Part shown: positions 1-9,100 of the stretch, piece by piece
How the letters are laid out: each line of letters opens with the position of its first letter
Position numbering within the stretch: position 1 is the stretch's first letter
Assembly (NCBI GenBank): GCA_946221035.1
Contig: CAMIME010000007.1
Span: 1 to 64,000 of the forward strand
DNA from: an uncultured Campylobacter sp.
GTDB lineage: Bacteria > Actinomycetota > Actinomycetes > Mycobacteriales > Mycobacteriaceae
Direction: 5' to 3'
DNA length: 64,000 bases
Translations under genes and position numbers: made by a program
The notes under the pieces: generated by a model
Seen by the model: the letters and a program-made list of their open reading frames with translations, nothing else
What the model was told of the DNA's origin: nothing
Databases searched by the model: none

Positions 1-125
1 ACACCTACGTCCTCGGCGAGATCAACTGCTCCTGCGTCGGCTTCACCTCCGAGCTCGACATGGGCATCCAGGAGATGGTGGCAGACGAGGCCATCAAGCG
101 CGTCGAGGAGAAGGCAAACGCGTAA
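1..125 (+). CDS. 3' end of an unidentified gene (possibly ATP-grasp-like)
   Basis: The reading frame is open from base 3 to the TAA at 123-125 and gives the last 40 residues of a protein that starts before the window. The piece contains G-E-I-N-C-S-C-V-G-F, and an E-x-N triad of this kind is a metal-binding signature near the end of ATP-grasp enzymes. I suspect a Cj0069-type ATP-grasp protein, but that is recall of a similar ending, not proof. A strong terminator follows 15 bases after the stop. Confidence 0.45.
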   Translation, partial: TYVLGEINCSCVGFTSELDMGIQEMVADEAIKRVEEKANA

Positions 126-140
126 CTTGGACGTTATTTC

Positions 141-190
141 TTAACCGCTTCAACTGCTAAGAAATGGCAGCCGAAGCGGTTAATTTTGTT
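141..190 (+). terminator. Rho-independent terminator
   Basis: TTAACCGCTTC (141-151) pairs perfectly with GAAGCGGTTAA (173-183). CTGC (154-157) and GCAG (167-170) extend the stem inside. A T-rich run follows at 184-190. It ends transcription of the upstream gene and insulates the restriction island. Confidence 0.85.
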
Positions 191-231
191 TCGGTGAGCT
201 ACCAATTTTCCAAAGTTCGCTCTGCTGCCCT

Positions 232-237
232 GATACT
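232..237 (+). promoter_or_regulatory. -10 box of the endonuclease gene (leaderless)
   Basis: GATACT lies 5 bases before the ATG at 243, and no Shine-Dalgarno sequence is visible. A leaderless transcript is the simplest reading, though TACTAT at 234-239 is an alternative -10. Confidence 0.35.
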
Positions 238-242
238 ATGGA

Positions 243-1175
243 ATGGTGAAGAAAGAGGTTGAAGTAGCTATCTCTGAAGGCATTGAGTTAAGAACACAAG
301 TTCTAACCGGCTTAACTACTAATCAGCGAATCAAACTTCTCGAAGAGCTGTTTAGTGATTTCTTCATTGATCAACATCGACTGCTGCAGAAATGGGCCTC
401 GTTGACGGGGCAGACGGCGCAAATCGATACTGGCTACATCGCACAGTTTGTCGCCTCGATCATTACCGGCACCCCTGGACAAGGATTCAGAGGAAAGGGT
501 GATGATTTGGTTGATGGAAGTGAAGTTAAATCGGCGGCGAATATCTCCGGTGTCGATACTCCGCGTTGGAACCATAATATGGGGACCGCCGAGGCGGACG
601 AGAAAAAGATTAAGCGCGGTCTCAAGACTAACGCAGAAAAGTACCTAGATGCACCCTATCTGATCTACCTGCTGGCGGATCGCACCGCCTCAGTCGATGA
701 CGGGGCGCCACCGGAAATGAGAGTGCGCGCATGGTGCATCGATGTTCAAAAGGATACGGCTTGGCGAGACTTAGTCATCAAGTACAACCGGGCTAAGAAA
801 GGGGGAACCTACAACCTCCAGCTTCATCCGCCAGTTGGCTATGATGACAATTTTGTTACAAATAACACTGGGAACCTTGATTTTGCTGATGTTCTGGTGT
901 TCGACTATCGCATTGTCATTGAAACTGACGGAACCTTTTCCCCATACTGGAATGTGGAATTGCCAGATGGGCTTTTTCCCGTCAAGGGCCGTACAAAACC
1001 AGTCGACATCGTGAACCGAGGGAAAGCCACGAGGATTCACACCACGGTCGCTGATCTCGTTGCTGATGTCGCAGTCTTACCCGACAGGTTTCCAGCCGTT
1101 CTAAAGAAGAAGACGGAGGATCAGCTTGACCAGGTAACCCAGGAAGAGGTTCTTTCGATAGCTAACGTCGACTGA
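243..1175 (+). CDS. MamI-family type II restriction endonuclease
   Basis: This 310-residue protein cuts unmethylated DNA as the endonuclease of a restriction-modification pair. Residues 81-100 hold G-K-G-D-D-L-V-D-G-S-E-V-K, an Asp-x(n)-Glu-x-Lys arrangement (D87/D88, E94, K96) typical of the PD-(D/E)XK nuclease fold. The surrounding text and overall length match what I remember of the MamI family, whose founding member cuts the split site GATNNNNATC; I cannot confirm that specificity here. The gene runs tail-to-tail with a methylase gene and the two overlap by 14 bp at 1162-1175. Its base composition is clearly AT-richer than the flanking core genes, which suggests recent transfer. The ATG at 243 has no ribosome binding site but a -10-like box just upstream. 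Confidence 0.65.
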   Translation: MVKKEVEVAISEGIELRTQVLTGLTTNQRIKLLEELFSDFFIDQHRLLQKWASLTGQTAQIDTGYIAQFVASIITGTPGQGFRGKGDDLVDGSEVKSAANISGVDTPRWNHNMGTAEADEKKIKRGLKTNAEKYLDAPYLIYLLADRTASVDDGAPPEMRVRAWCIDVQKDTAWRDLVIKYNRAKKGGTYNLQLHPPVGYDDNFVTNNTGNLDFADVLVFDYRIVIETDGTFSPYWNVELPDGLFPVKGRTKPVDIVNRGKATRIHTTVADLVADVAVLPDRFPAVLKKKTEDQLDQVTQEEVLSIANVD

Positions 1176-3150
1176 TCTGGGCCAGCTTGTTGAGTGTGAG
1201 TCTTGATTCTTCCATGGTGGTGATGTGCTCTCGAACTTGAAGATCAAGTTCCGCAAGTTGATGCGGTGGCAACTTCGGCACCATGAGGTCGAGAACATCC
1301 TGTGGTGAGATCCTTCTTCGAGAGCTTGATGTACCGGCCCCGAGTGGGCGCAGCTGAACCGCAACTTCTGGGTCGTGAAGCAAGGCAAGAATTGCGTACG
1401 GGAACTTGAATCCACTAAAAACGCCGAACTCTGACGAACACTCAACGGTTGGAATGTGCGAAGGGATGACTGCAGCTCTCAGCTTTGAGGGGTTCAGGAG
1501 TGACACGATCAAATCATTAGAGTGAGCGATCTGGCCAGGGGTAACGGGATGGTATGAGTTCACCTGCACCCAATCCACAGAGCCGTAGGCATCGACATGT
1601 AAAACCGAGACGAAAGGCAGCTCGCCAGTTTCCTTTCCTGCCCGGCGTTTGCGTAACGCGTTGCCATAAGTTTCCAGGGGCACCCCACCTGACCGTACGA
1701 TTGTGTTGCGTGCTTCCAAAGCTGCAGCATCAAATCTATTTGGGTCGATCGTTGTAAGGCCGTCTCGGGGTACAGATGCAATGAGAGGCTGGTCGGAAAA
1801 AATACGTAGTGGTCCCTCAGATGGTGCTTCGGATATGACCCACTTAATGCGCTCCGTTAATGCTGGGATGTCACTCCCGTCTGGGTCAGCTATAGCCTTG
1901 CCGGATTTTCTGATAAAACCAATGTGTTCTGCGCGGGCTAAAATGACAGACGGAGTTCCCGAACACTTTCGAATAAAAACGGCGCTCGTTTTCGCAACTG
2001 TACCGGACAGGGAGAATGTCGAAGTGGGTAGCGAGACTGAGGCGACCACTTCAAATCTTTTGCTTCGCACTGCATCCTGGAAATGTTTGCCGTTTACGAT
2101 CCCGTCAGGGAGCACTATGGCCATAACACCTTGCTCGGAAAGAAGCTCAAGTCCGCGGGCTATCCCGCCGATGGCTGGGTCGATCTTTGCGCTCGTAATC
2201 GATGGGAAATACTTCTTGGCAAGGTCAATTCCCGTTAATGAGTCGTATTTTCCGCCACCAAAAGGAGGATTAGTTAACACTAACGGGAATTTTCCGGAGT
2301 AAGAATCGAGGGTTCCGTCTCCGATAGAATCCTCCGTCACAAATGTGCGGGGTGTCTTAGCTCCGTAAAGTAGTAGGTTCAACGCACTCTTTGCAATCGC
2401 GGAGCTGGACTGGTCTGTTCCCATGATCTTTTCCAAGGCGTGCGAGTTCGATTCCGACCGTTCGTGTTCCATGATCGCCTGGTATCCGGCGATTAGGAAC
2501 CGACCTGAGCCACAGAATGGATCGATAATTAACTGTTCGCTGTCGCTGAGCAGGCTCGGGCACGAGAGTGAAATTGCAATCTCCGCCATAAACCTAGCGA
2601 TTGAACTAGGGGTTAAGTATGTGCCAAGACCCCCGGAGTGGTCGTATCGGCCACTTAAAAACGCGTCGAACGCTGTACCGATTGGATCGGATAGGGAATC
2701 CTTACCCGCGAGTATGCTGTTCACCAGCTGGATCGCCTCGGCCGCAACTAGTTCATTAGTCAAGCGGAATGGTTCGTCCGAAGGCCACAAGCTCTCCTCC
2801 GAACCATCCGGCAGACGCATCCTCAGGCTCGAGTTGCTTTGGGCAACTGAGAACATCAGCTTGAGCTTCGGGATGAGAGGGCTTTGGGCTAGGGGGTTAT
2901 CAAAAAGAGCAATCGCGTCCAAATGATGCTGCGCATAGACGTTTGGTTCAACGAGGGATGAGTACCGGAGATATATCAGTTTTTCGACCTCTTCGATTGC
3001 AGCATTAGTCGAGTTCAGGCCTCCACGAACGTAGATAAGCTGGTGCAGTTTGTCGATTTGCGCCGCTAGTTGAAGTTCGTTAGTAGTCACGTCTCCGCTA
3101 GTTCCTAGTGGTGGCGGGGCGAGATCCTTGTGATCAAACTTGTTGTTCAC
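1162..3150 (-). CDS. N6-adenine DNA methylase with fused specificity domain
   Basis: This protein of about 662 residues methylates adenine and protects DNA from the convergent endonuclease. Residues 210-221 carry D-P-F-C-G-S-G-R-F, the SAM-binding motif I, and residues 294-298 carry N-P-P-F-G, the catalytic motif IV of HsdM-like gamma-class enzymes. The N-terminal third resembles the HsdM helical region, and the C-terminal 220 residues resemble an HsdS target-recognition half, so modification and specificity are fused. A fused HsdM/S enzyme fits a bipartite target such as that of MamI. The frame is open to 3207, but I choose the GTG at 3148-3150 because AAGGAG lies 4 bases upstream of it and the extra 19 codons look non-coding. 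Codon use is AT-rich, like its partner. Confidence 0.8.
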   Translation of the reverse strand: MNNKFDHKDLAPPPLGTSGDVTTNELQLAAQIDKLHQLIYVRGGLNSTNAAIEEVEKLIYLRYSSLVEPNVYAQHHLDAIALFDNPLAQSPLIPKLKLMFSVAQSNSSLRMRLPDGSEESLWPSDEPFRLTNELVAAEAIQLVNSILAGKDSLSDPIGTAFDAFLSGRYDHSGGLGTYLTPSSIARFMAEIAISLSCPSLLSDSEQLIIDPFCGSGRFLIAGYQAIMEHERSESNSHALEKIMGTDQSSSAIAKSALNLLLYGAKTPRTFVTEDSIGDGTLDSYSGKFPLVLTNPPFGGGKYDSLTGIDLAKKYFPSITSAKIDPAIGGIARGLELLSEQGVMAIVLPDGIVNGKHFQDAVRSKRFEVVASVSLPTSTFSLSGTVAKTSAVFIRKCSGTPSVILARAEHIGFIRKSGKAIADPDGSDIPALTERIKWVISEAPSEGPLRIFSDQPLIASVPRDGLTTIDPNRFDAAALEARNTIVRSGGVPLETYGNALRKRRAGKETGELPFVSVLHVDAYGSVDWVQVNSYHPVTPGQIAHSNDLIVSLLNPSKLRAAVIPSHIPTVECSSEFGVFSGFKFPYAILALLHDPEVAVQLRPLGAGTSSSRRRISPQDVLDLMVPKLPPHQLAELDLQVREHITTMEESRLTLNKLAQISRR

Positions 3151-3427
3151 GAAACTCCTTCGTCTGGGTCGATTTAAATGCGCGCATAGAATCGCGCGGT
3201 ATGACACATCACCAAGGATATTAGTGAGTCAAACGACGCGACTCGGGATAGGGGCGAATGGTTGTTCGATACTTTAGCTGCGGGAAGCAGATAGAGTTCT
3301 GCAGCGGCCGCGTTCGAGTTAATTTTGCGTGACCCAGATAGCTAGGTCGGGGGGGGGGAGGCCGAGTGCCTTTCGGCGAGGGAGCGAACTATCTATGGGG
3401 CATCGAGGTAGGGGCTGAGGATGGCGG
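3151..3427. other. Intergenic region upstream of the methylase gene
   Basis: These 277 bases separate the methylase start from the 3' end of DUF3151. They contain a run of ten G residues at 3349-3358 and a TTGACT-like hexamer on the minus strand near 3226 that could be the methylase -35. I see no convincing gene. The composition changes from AT-rich to GC-rich across it, so the right edge of the restriction island probably lies here. Confidence 0.6.
3349..3358. repeat. Poly-G tract (G10)
   Basis: Ten consecutive G residues lie about 200 bp upstream of the methylase start. Tracts of this length are prone to slippage, but this one is not inside a recognisable reading frame. Confidence 0.9.
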
Positions 3428-3823
3428 TTAGACGAGCTCGGCGACGGAGGCCGGGTCTGCGTCGGAGAGCATTTGGCGGCAGCGGTCGTACTCGGCGTCG
3501 TCGCCGATGGCCTGCGAGGTCAGAGCGAGCATCGCGATGGCCTTGAGTACGCCGCGGTTCGGTTCGTGGGAGGCCGGGACCGGGCCCCAGCCTTTCCAGC
3601 CGTTGGCGCGTAGGCGGTCTAGGGAGCGGTGGTATCCGGTTCGCGCGTACGCGTAGGCGACGAGGACATCGCCGTCGCTAAGCTCCTGTTCTGCGCGTGC
3701 GGCCCACACGGCGGGGGAGTCGGGGTGGGACAGCGCTGTGTCGTCTGCGAGCAGGTCCTTTCCGGCTGCCGGATCGGCAGGAAGTTCGATGGGCTTCGGG
3801 GCGAGCATGTCGTTGATTTCCAT
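3428..3823 (-). CDS. DUF3151 family protein
   Basis: This 131-residue cytoplasmic protein belongs, by recall, to the actinobacterial DUF3151 family, whose function is unknown. It is rich in Asp, Glu and Ala. Its middle carries a helical stretch with A-Y-A-Y-A-R-T-G-Y-H-R-S-L and a W-K-G-W-G-P-V-P segment that I associate with the family. There is no signal peptide or membrane segment. The ATG at 3823 has TAGCCT 7 bases upstream and no ribosome binding site, so the mRNA is probably leaderless. The maf gene lies 20 bp upstream on the same strand. In other corynebacteria I remember DUF3151 elsewhere (near fda and purA), so this position may reflect rearrangement. Confidence 0.75.
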   Translation of the reverse strand: MEINDMLAPKPIELPADPAAGKDLLADDTALSHPDSPAVWAARAEQELSDGDVLVAYAYARTGYHRSLDRLRANGWKGWGPVPASHEPNRGVLKAIAMLALTSQAIGDDAEYDRCRQMLSDADPASVAELV

Positions 3824-3830
3824 GCCGGCC

Positions 3831-3836
3831 AGGCTA
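3831..3836 (-). promoter_or_regulatory. -10 box of DUF3151 (leaderless)
   Basis: TAGCCT on the minus strand, 7 bases before the ATG. Confidence 0.5.
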
Positions 3837-3843
3837 GTCGAGG

Positions 3844-4437
3844 CTACTCGGCCCAGAAGTCGGAGGCGTTCAGCCCGAAAGAGTAGAGCGCCCGGCGCAA
3901 AAATGGCATAGACAAGCCGATGACGCTGGTGGGGTCCCCGTCAATCGAATCGATGAACCAGCTTCCCAGCGCCTCCAACGTGAAGGCGCCGGCGCACTCA
4001 AGGGGCTGACCGGAGGTGGCGTAGGCCTCAATGTCTGTGTCGGACACCTCGCCGAAGCGGATGGCTGTCTCCACGGCCTCGGTGACCCATGTGCCCTGGT
4101 AGACGACGGCGTGGCCCGTGATCAGGTGCGCAGTCTTACCGCGCTGCGCCTTCCAGCGGCGGATGGTCTCCCCAACCGTGTGAGGTTTGCCCATCAGTTC
4201 GCCGTCCAGGAGCAGCATGGAGTCGCAGCCCACCACGACATCATCCGGGTACTCGTCTGCGACGGCGCCAGCCTTGGCGCGGGCGAGGGTGGTGACGGTG
4301 GGGGCCGGAGGTTCGTCGATAAGCGAGGCAAGGAGCGCGTCCTCGTCGATGTGCGCGGGATGCAGCACGGGGCGCACCCCGCCCTGCTCGAGCAGCATGC
4401 GTCGCGAGGGCGATTGCGATGCCAACACGAGGCGCAT
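3844..4437 (-). CDS. maf: Maf nucleoside triphosphate pyrophosphatase
   Basis: This 197-residue enzyme hydrolyses non-canonical or selected nucleoside triphosphates to monophosphates and pyrophosphate. It begins M-R-L-V-L-A-S-Q-S-P-S-R-R, the Maf phosphate-binding signature, followed by V-V-G-C-D-S with the general-base Asp and a C-terminal S-I-D-G-D-P-T-S-V-I-G-L-S-M-P. Length is normal for the family. The start codon overlaps the accE stop by one base (4437), so the two are translationally coupled, as in the maf-accE-accD order I recall from C. glutamicum. One copy of the 11-base motif lies inside at 4314-4324, encoding Leu-Ile-Asp. Confidence 0.92.
   Translation of the reverse strand: MRLVLASQSPSRRMLLEQGGVRPVLHPAHIDEDALLASLIDEPPAPTVTTLARAKAGAVADEYPDDVVVGCDSMLLLDGELMGKPHTVGETIRRWKAQRGKTAHLITGHAVVYQGTWVTEAVETAIRFGEVSDTDIEAYATSGQPLECAGAFTLEALGSWFIDSIDGDPTSVIGLSMPFLRRALYSFGLNASDFWAE
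4314..4324 (-). repeat. 11-base motif copy 1
   Basis: CGTCGATAAGC on the plus strand, inside maf; read on the coding strand it encodes L-I-D. Confidence 0.9.
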
Positions 4438-4622
4438 CAGAAGTACGCTGCCGAATCGAAGGCGTGCGGGTTAAATGCGGCGGCCGGGTGGGACACACCC
4501 CACAGGTTCGCGTCCGGCGTCACCCCGGCCAGCTTGCGCTCGCGCTGGAGCTGTTCCAGCACCTGGGTGAGCGCGGCAAGCTCCGCCTCGGTGGGGTTGC
4601 CTTTGATGACCTTGATATTCAC
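4437..4622 (-). CDS. accE: Acyl-CoA carboxylase epsilon subunit
   Basis: This 61-residue protein is the small accessory subunit that bridges the biotin-carrying alpha subunit and the carboxyltransferase beta subunit in actinobacterial acyl-CoA carboxylases. The N-terminus M-N-I-K-V-I-K-G-N-P-T-E-A-E-L-A-A-L is the family hallmark, and the C-terminus is the usual short aromatic tail. It lies 9 bp downstream of accD and overlaps maf by one base. AAGGAGG sits upstream of the ATG at 4622, so it is translated from a normal ribosome binding site within the operon. Confidence 0.88.
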   Translation of the reverse strand: MNIKVIKGNPTEAELAALTQVLEQLQRERKLAGVTPDANLWGVSHPAAAFNPHAFDSAAYF

Positions 4623-4631
4623 CTGACCTCC

Positions 4632-6041
4632 TTACAGCGGGATGTTGCCGTGCTTCTTCTGGGCGGGGTAGGCCACCTTGCGCTCGAGGAGCCGCAGGCC
4701 CTCAAGCACTTGGGCGCGGGTGGCTGAAGGCTCGATCACCGCGTCCACGAGGCCGCGTTCCGTGGCCACATAGGGGTTCAGGTTCTCCTCGGCGTACTTC
4801 GCGGCGTCGGTGCCAATCGCTTCTGCGGCGGTTTCGGCATCCGCCAGCGCGATCTGCGCAGTCGGCCACGCGAACACCAGGTCAGCGCCCAAGCCCTTCG
4901 AGCCGAGCAGCGCGTACGCCGACCCGAGGGCCTTGCGGGTGACCACGGTAATGGTGCCAACCTGCGCCTCCGCGAACGCGTAGGCCAAAGCTGCGGCACC
5001 GGCCTCGTCCTCAGAAGAATCAAACCCCGGTGAGTCCACGAACTGCACGATCGGCAGGTTGAACGCGTCGCAGGTGCGGATAAAGCGGGCGGCCTTGCGC
5101 GCGGCGTCGCGGCTTAACCGGCCGTCACGCTCGCGCGGCTGCGTAGCGACGACCCCGATTGCACGCCCCGACACATGCGCCACACCGGTGACCACGTTGT
5201 CCGCGAAACCCTCCGCGAACTCGAGAAAGTCCCCGTCGGTGACGGCGTTGATGACCTCGAGGACGTCGTAGGCCTGGTCGTCCTCATCCGGGATGATGGT
5301 GTCGAGGTCGGTCTGGGAATCCGCGGGCTCCCCACCCAGCGGAGACGCCGCTTTGTTGTTCAACGGCAGGTAGCTGAGAACCTTGCGCGCCAAGTCGACG
5401 GCCTCGGAATCCGTTCCGGCGCTGAGCTGGGCCGAGTCGGCGGAGGAAAGCGAGGCTCCTTCAGCCACGATGGTGATGTCCGCCAGTGGCACCGTCGCCG
5501 CCGCGAGGGCTGCGGCGTCGCCCGCCACCACGGCGATCTGCGGGATCAGGCCGGAAGCGCGGGTGGCGGCGCGCAGGATTTGGGCCTGCACGTGGGCGGT
5601 AACAATGCCTTCCTTCCAGCGCGGGCCGGTGGAATCATAAATGCCGATCAGCGGCACGCCGGTCTTAGTCGCCAGCTCGTAGACCTTGAGCACCTTCTCG
5701 CCGTAGACCTCACCGATCTGGCCGTCGAAGATGGTGGGGTCTTGGGAAAAGACGCACACGCGCCGGCCGTCGATAAGCCCGTAGCCCGTGATCACGCCGT
5801 CAGTGGACGGCTTCGTGCGGTCCATCTTGTAGGCCTCGACGCGGTGCTTGGCCAGCGCATCCGTTTCCACGAACGAGCCTTCGTCGAGCAGCCTGAGCAC
5901 CCGCTCGCGGGCGGTAGCGGCGCCGGCATCGTGCACGGCATCGATCGCGTCCTGACCGGCCGGCGCCTGCGCCTCATCCAGGCGGTTGCGCAGATCCTGG
6001 ATACGGCCAGCGGTGGTGGTCATGTCGGGTTTAGAACTCAT
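4632..6041 (-). CDS. accD2: Acyl-CoA carboxylase beta subunit, divergent (AccD2/DtsR2-like)
   Basis: This 469-residue protein belongs to the biotin-dependent carboxyltransferase family that makes malonyl- or long-chain carboxyacyl-CoA. Family marks are clear: E-G-S-F-V-E-T-D near residue 55, I-G-E-V-Y-G-E-K, F-I-R-T-C-D-A-F-N-L-P, and a K-K-H-G-N-I-P-L ending. However, it is about 70 residues short of canonical DtsR1, and the two oxyanion-hole glycine stretches are replaced: the N-terminal one reads A-G-D-A-A-A-L-A-A-A and the C-terminal region reads K-A-L-G-S-A-Y followed by A-D-A-E-T-A. It may act as a structural partner, as proposed for AccD2 in the corynebacterial mycolate carboxylase. 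The start at 6041 has TACACT 8 bases upstream; an internal ATG at 6023 is possible. Confidence 0.75.
   Translation of the reverse strand: MSSKPDMTTTAGRIQDLRNRLDEAQAPAGQDAIDAVHDAGAATARERVLRLLDEGSFVETDALAKHRVEAYKMDRTKPSTDGVITGYGLIDGRRVCVFSQDPTIFDGQIGEVYGEKVLKVYELATKTGVPLIGIYDSTGPRWKEGIVTAHVQAQILRAATRASGLIPQIAVVAGDAAALAAATVPLADITIVAEGASLSSADSAQLSAGTDSEAVDLARKVLSYLPLNNKAASPLGGEPADSQTDLDTIIPDEDDQAYDVLEVINAVTDGDFLEFAEGFADNVVTGVAHVSGRAIGVVATQPRERDGRLSRDAARKAARFIRTCDAFNLPIVQFVDSPGFDSSEDEAGAAALAYAFAEAQVGTITVVTRKALGSAYALLGSKGLGADLVFAWPTAQIALADAETAAEAIGTDAAKYAEENLNPYVATERGLVDAVIEPSATRAQVLEGLRLLERKVAYPAQKKHGNIPL
5768..5778 (-). repeat. 11-base motif copy 2
   Basis: CGTCGATAAGC on the plus strand inside accD; the coding strand reads L-I-D. 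Confidence 0.9.
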
Positions 6042-6049
6042 AGCGCCTC

Positions 6050-6055
6050 AGTGTA
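6050..6055 (-). promoter_or_regulatory. -10 box of accD (leaderless)
   Basis: TACACT on the minus strand, 8 bases before the ATG at 6041. Confidence 0.5.
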
Positions 6056-6075
6056 GATTCCGTGCTTTCCGCATT

Positions 6076-6086
6076 GCTTATCGACG
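6076..6086 (+). repeat. 11-base motif copy 3 (intergenic, extended form)
   Basis: GCTTATCGACG lies between accD and the addA stop. On the minus strand it reads in the extended form GACGGAGCCGTCGATAAGC, and a CCGCG/CGCGG hairpin lies just before it, so it may double as the addA terminator region. Confidence 0.9.
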
Positions 6087-6115
6087 GCTCCGTCGCCCGC
6101 GTTTCACCGCGGACC

Positions 6116-9100
6116 TCACGCAGTCCCGCGGGTGAGTGTGACCAGCTGTGTGCCGTCCGGTTTCGTGCCGTCGAGGAAGATCAGCTCGAGGCGGACGACC
6201 GGCTCCCCGAGCACCTTCTCCACGATCTGGGCGTACAGTTCCAGCTGGGTGAGGTAGCTTTCCACTCGTTCCGGACGGGCATAGGCATCCGTCTTGTAGT
6301 CGGCGATGACCCAACCCTCCCCGTCCTTGTACAGCAGGTCGATGTAGCCGTTGACCGCAACGCCGTCGATCATGTCTGCGACCGGAAGCTCCGGGTAGCA
6401 CACCGTTGCTGGTGCGACGGCTTTCTCAAACGGTTTCGATTTCGAGAACGCGCGTGCAGCGTCTGCTACCTCGGCTGCGGCGGAGCCGTCCAAGTCGTAG
6501 CGTGCCGCTGAGACCTGGGCGAGCCTTGCAATCTCCTCCGGCGTTATCGGAACACCAGAAACGAGCAAACGTTCCATAACTTCGTGCACCGCGGAGCCGA
6601 AATTCGTGCCCGTCGCTTTGCGCTTCACGTTGGCGTTGACGTGAGTGTGGTGGCCCAGGGGCGTTGCTGCCTGGGATGCCACCGCGGGCCGCAGCCGCTG
6701 GCCCGTGACTTTGGTGGCGTAGGGGAGGTTTGTCGTCTCCGGATTTTCTTTCTCCGGTTTCCTATTTGCGTCTGTGCCACCAGCGTCACCAGCGTCACCA
6801 GCATCACCAGCTCGCTCCTCCTCAACCTGGTGGCCGGCGTGGGCAATCGCGGTCACGCCGATGCGGGGTGCGACACCGGCCGCGTTGTTCAGCGCAGCGA
6901 CGAGGCGCTCCGAAGAAATGTCTGTGCCGGAAGCGACGTCCAGGGTGCGTGGTGCGGTCTCAATTGGGTGCGAGGGCGCGGATAGGTCCTGCCTGTCCAC
7001 GAGCACGAGTCCGCGCTCAGCAAGTTCCGCCAACCCTTCCGGGCCCGCTGCCTCCCCGAGTGCGCGAAGCGCGTTCAGTAGGGGAGTGCCCTTCGTCTTC
7101 GAGTAGGGGTAGCCATCCTTCGTTTTCTTGAGGAAGTTGGCGTGCAGTGGCACCGCCAGCACCGATTCCGCACGCGTGAGCGCGACGTAGAGCAAGCGCA
7201 CGAGCTCACCGTTATCCGCAGCGTGCTCGTATGCCTTGGTCTCCGCGTACTCGTCGTCCACCGCTTCGCCCAGTTTGATGATCGCGCGTGGTGGGTTGGT
7301 GCGCGTCATACCGTGTTCCACGTCCTGATCGCGGTGGTCGCCGCTGACACCTGCGACAATCACCATCGGGAATTCCAACCCCTTTGACTTGTGGATGGTC
7401 ATCACCCGCACCCCGCCGGCATTGTTGTCCAGCACCGGGTCGGACGGTCCCTGCGTCTGCGGCGCCTGCTCGTCAGCCCACCTGACAAACTCCCGCACAC
7501 CGAGACCCGTCGAGCGGCTGAACTCGTCAGCCAAGCCGAAGAAATGGTTGAGGCTGCCGAGCGCGTGCGCCTGATGGGACGCAACAAAGCCTTCAACCAG
7601 GCCGAATTCTTGGGCGACAGCGCGAGCCGCACCACCGGCATCGAGACTGCGCACCTGACGCGAAAGCTCGCCCAGCTTCTCTTGCTGCTCCGCAACAAAC
7701 GTCTCACCCGCCACCACTGCGCCGCTGGCCCTCGTAGCACGCTCCGCAGCTTCGTGTTCCGCGATTTGCGCATCGGAGCAGCCGATCAGTGCGGTCCGAA
7801 GCGCCGCGATCTGCGCGAAACCATCCGCCGGGTCCCCGATCGCACGCAGCACGGTCAGCAGATCGTTGATCTCCGGTACGTAGAAGATGCTCGCCGACCC
7901 TTCGGACACGGCGGGAATGCCAGCACGCTCGAGGGCGCGGATGATGCGCAACGAGTCCTTGTTCGCGTACACCAAAATCGCGATGTCGCTGTACGTGAGA
8001 GGACTCGCGATGCGGGTCTTGTCATCCGGCTTGTGTTTCAGGTAGCTCGGGTCGTTATTCTCCGTCGCGGCACGGATCAGCGCGATGATGTCCGCCTCTT
8101 CCGCTTCCCGACGTTCCTCGACTGACCGTTTCGCCTCCGGGTTCGCCGCACTTTCAGCTGAGTGGACGAACACCACGCGGCCGGGCAGCTGCACGGACGA
8201 GCCGTCCGAGTGCAGCCCCGTTGCCACGCCTTGATCCAGCATCGCCTCATACGCGGCCTGCGCCGGTAGACCAGGAGCGCGCTTACTTGCCCCGAACATC
8301 TGATCAAACAGCGCGTTGACCGCACCCGTAACCCGCGAAGAAGAACGGAAGTTCTGCGACAACGTCAGCAGCATGCCCTCGGCCTGTTCGTCCTCGGTAC
8401 CGGGTGCCGCGTAGGCGCGCATCACGGAATCGTAGTTGTCGATGTCCGCGTTGCGGAACTTGTAAATCGACTGCTTCGGGTCGCCCACCATGAACAGCCG
8501 GCCAGGCAGCGGCTTGTCGCCTGCACCGGCCGCAATCGCCCGAACGATTTCGTACTGCACGGGGTCGGTGTCTTGGAACTCGTCCACCACAATCACCGGG
8601 TACTGCTGGTGCAAACGAGCGCGCACGTTCGCCCGCTCAGTCTCGCCCGCCGCATCAATCTCGTTCGCCGGGTCGACCACAAGGTCCCTGGCCAGGTAAA
8701 TCATGTCGTGGTATTCGAGGGTGCCCCGCCTGATTCGAGCGTCTTTTTCCCGGGTTACCAGCGCGGCGAGGACCGTGGTCACCTGGCGGTGCGCCCGCTT
8801 CATCCGGGGCAGCCCCCGGTCCTCGTAATGCTGTTTGACGGCCTGGAGGAGGCCCGCCGCGCCCGCTTTGCCCTCGGTTTCGTCGGCGGGGAGGCCGTGG
8901 CTGCGCAACCACGTGATTGCAGATTCCGGCAAAGAAACTCCGGCCCATTTATTCTTGTCTCCATACCTGCCGGGGCTCGGAATCACAGGCTGCCACGCGC
9001 TTAAGTCCGCAACCTCGCCTTTCGCCGCGGCTTGAAATGCCTCTGCAGCGTCCTCAACTCTGGCCAGGAGCGTGTCCTTGGACTCTTCATCTGCGCAGGG

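Noticed and set aside
6779..6811. CRISPR-like array in addA
   Set aside because: The 9-bp units are contiguous with no spacers and encode a Gly-Asp-Ala linker.
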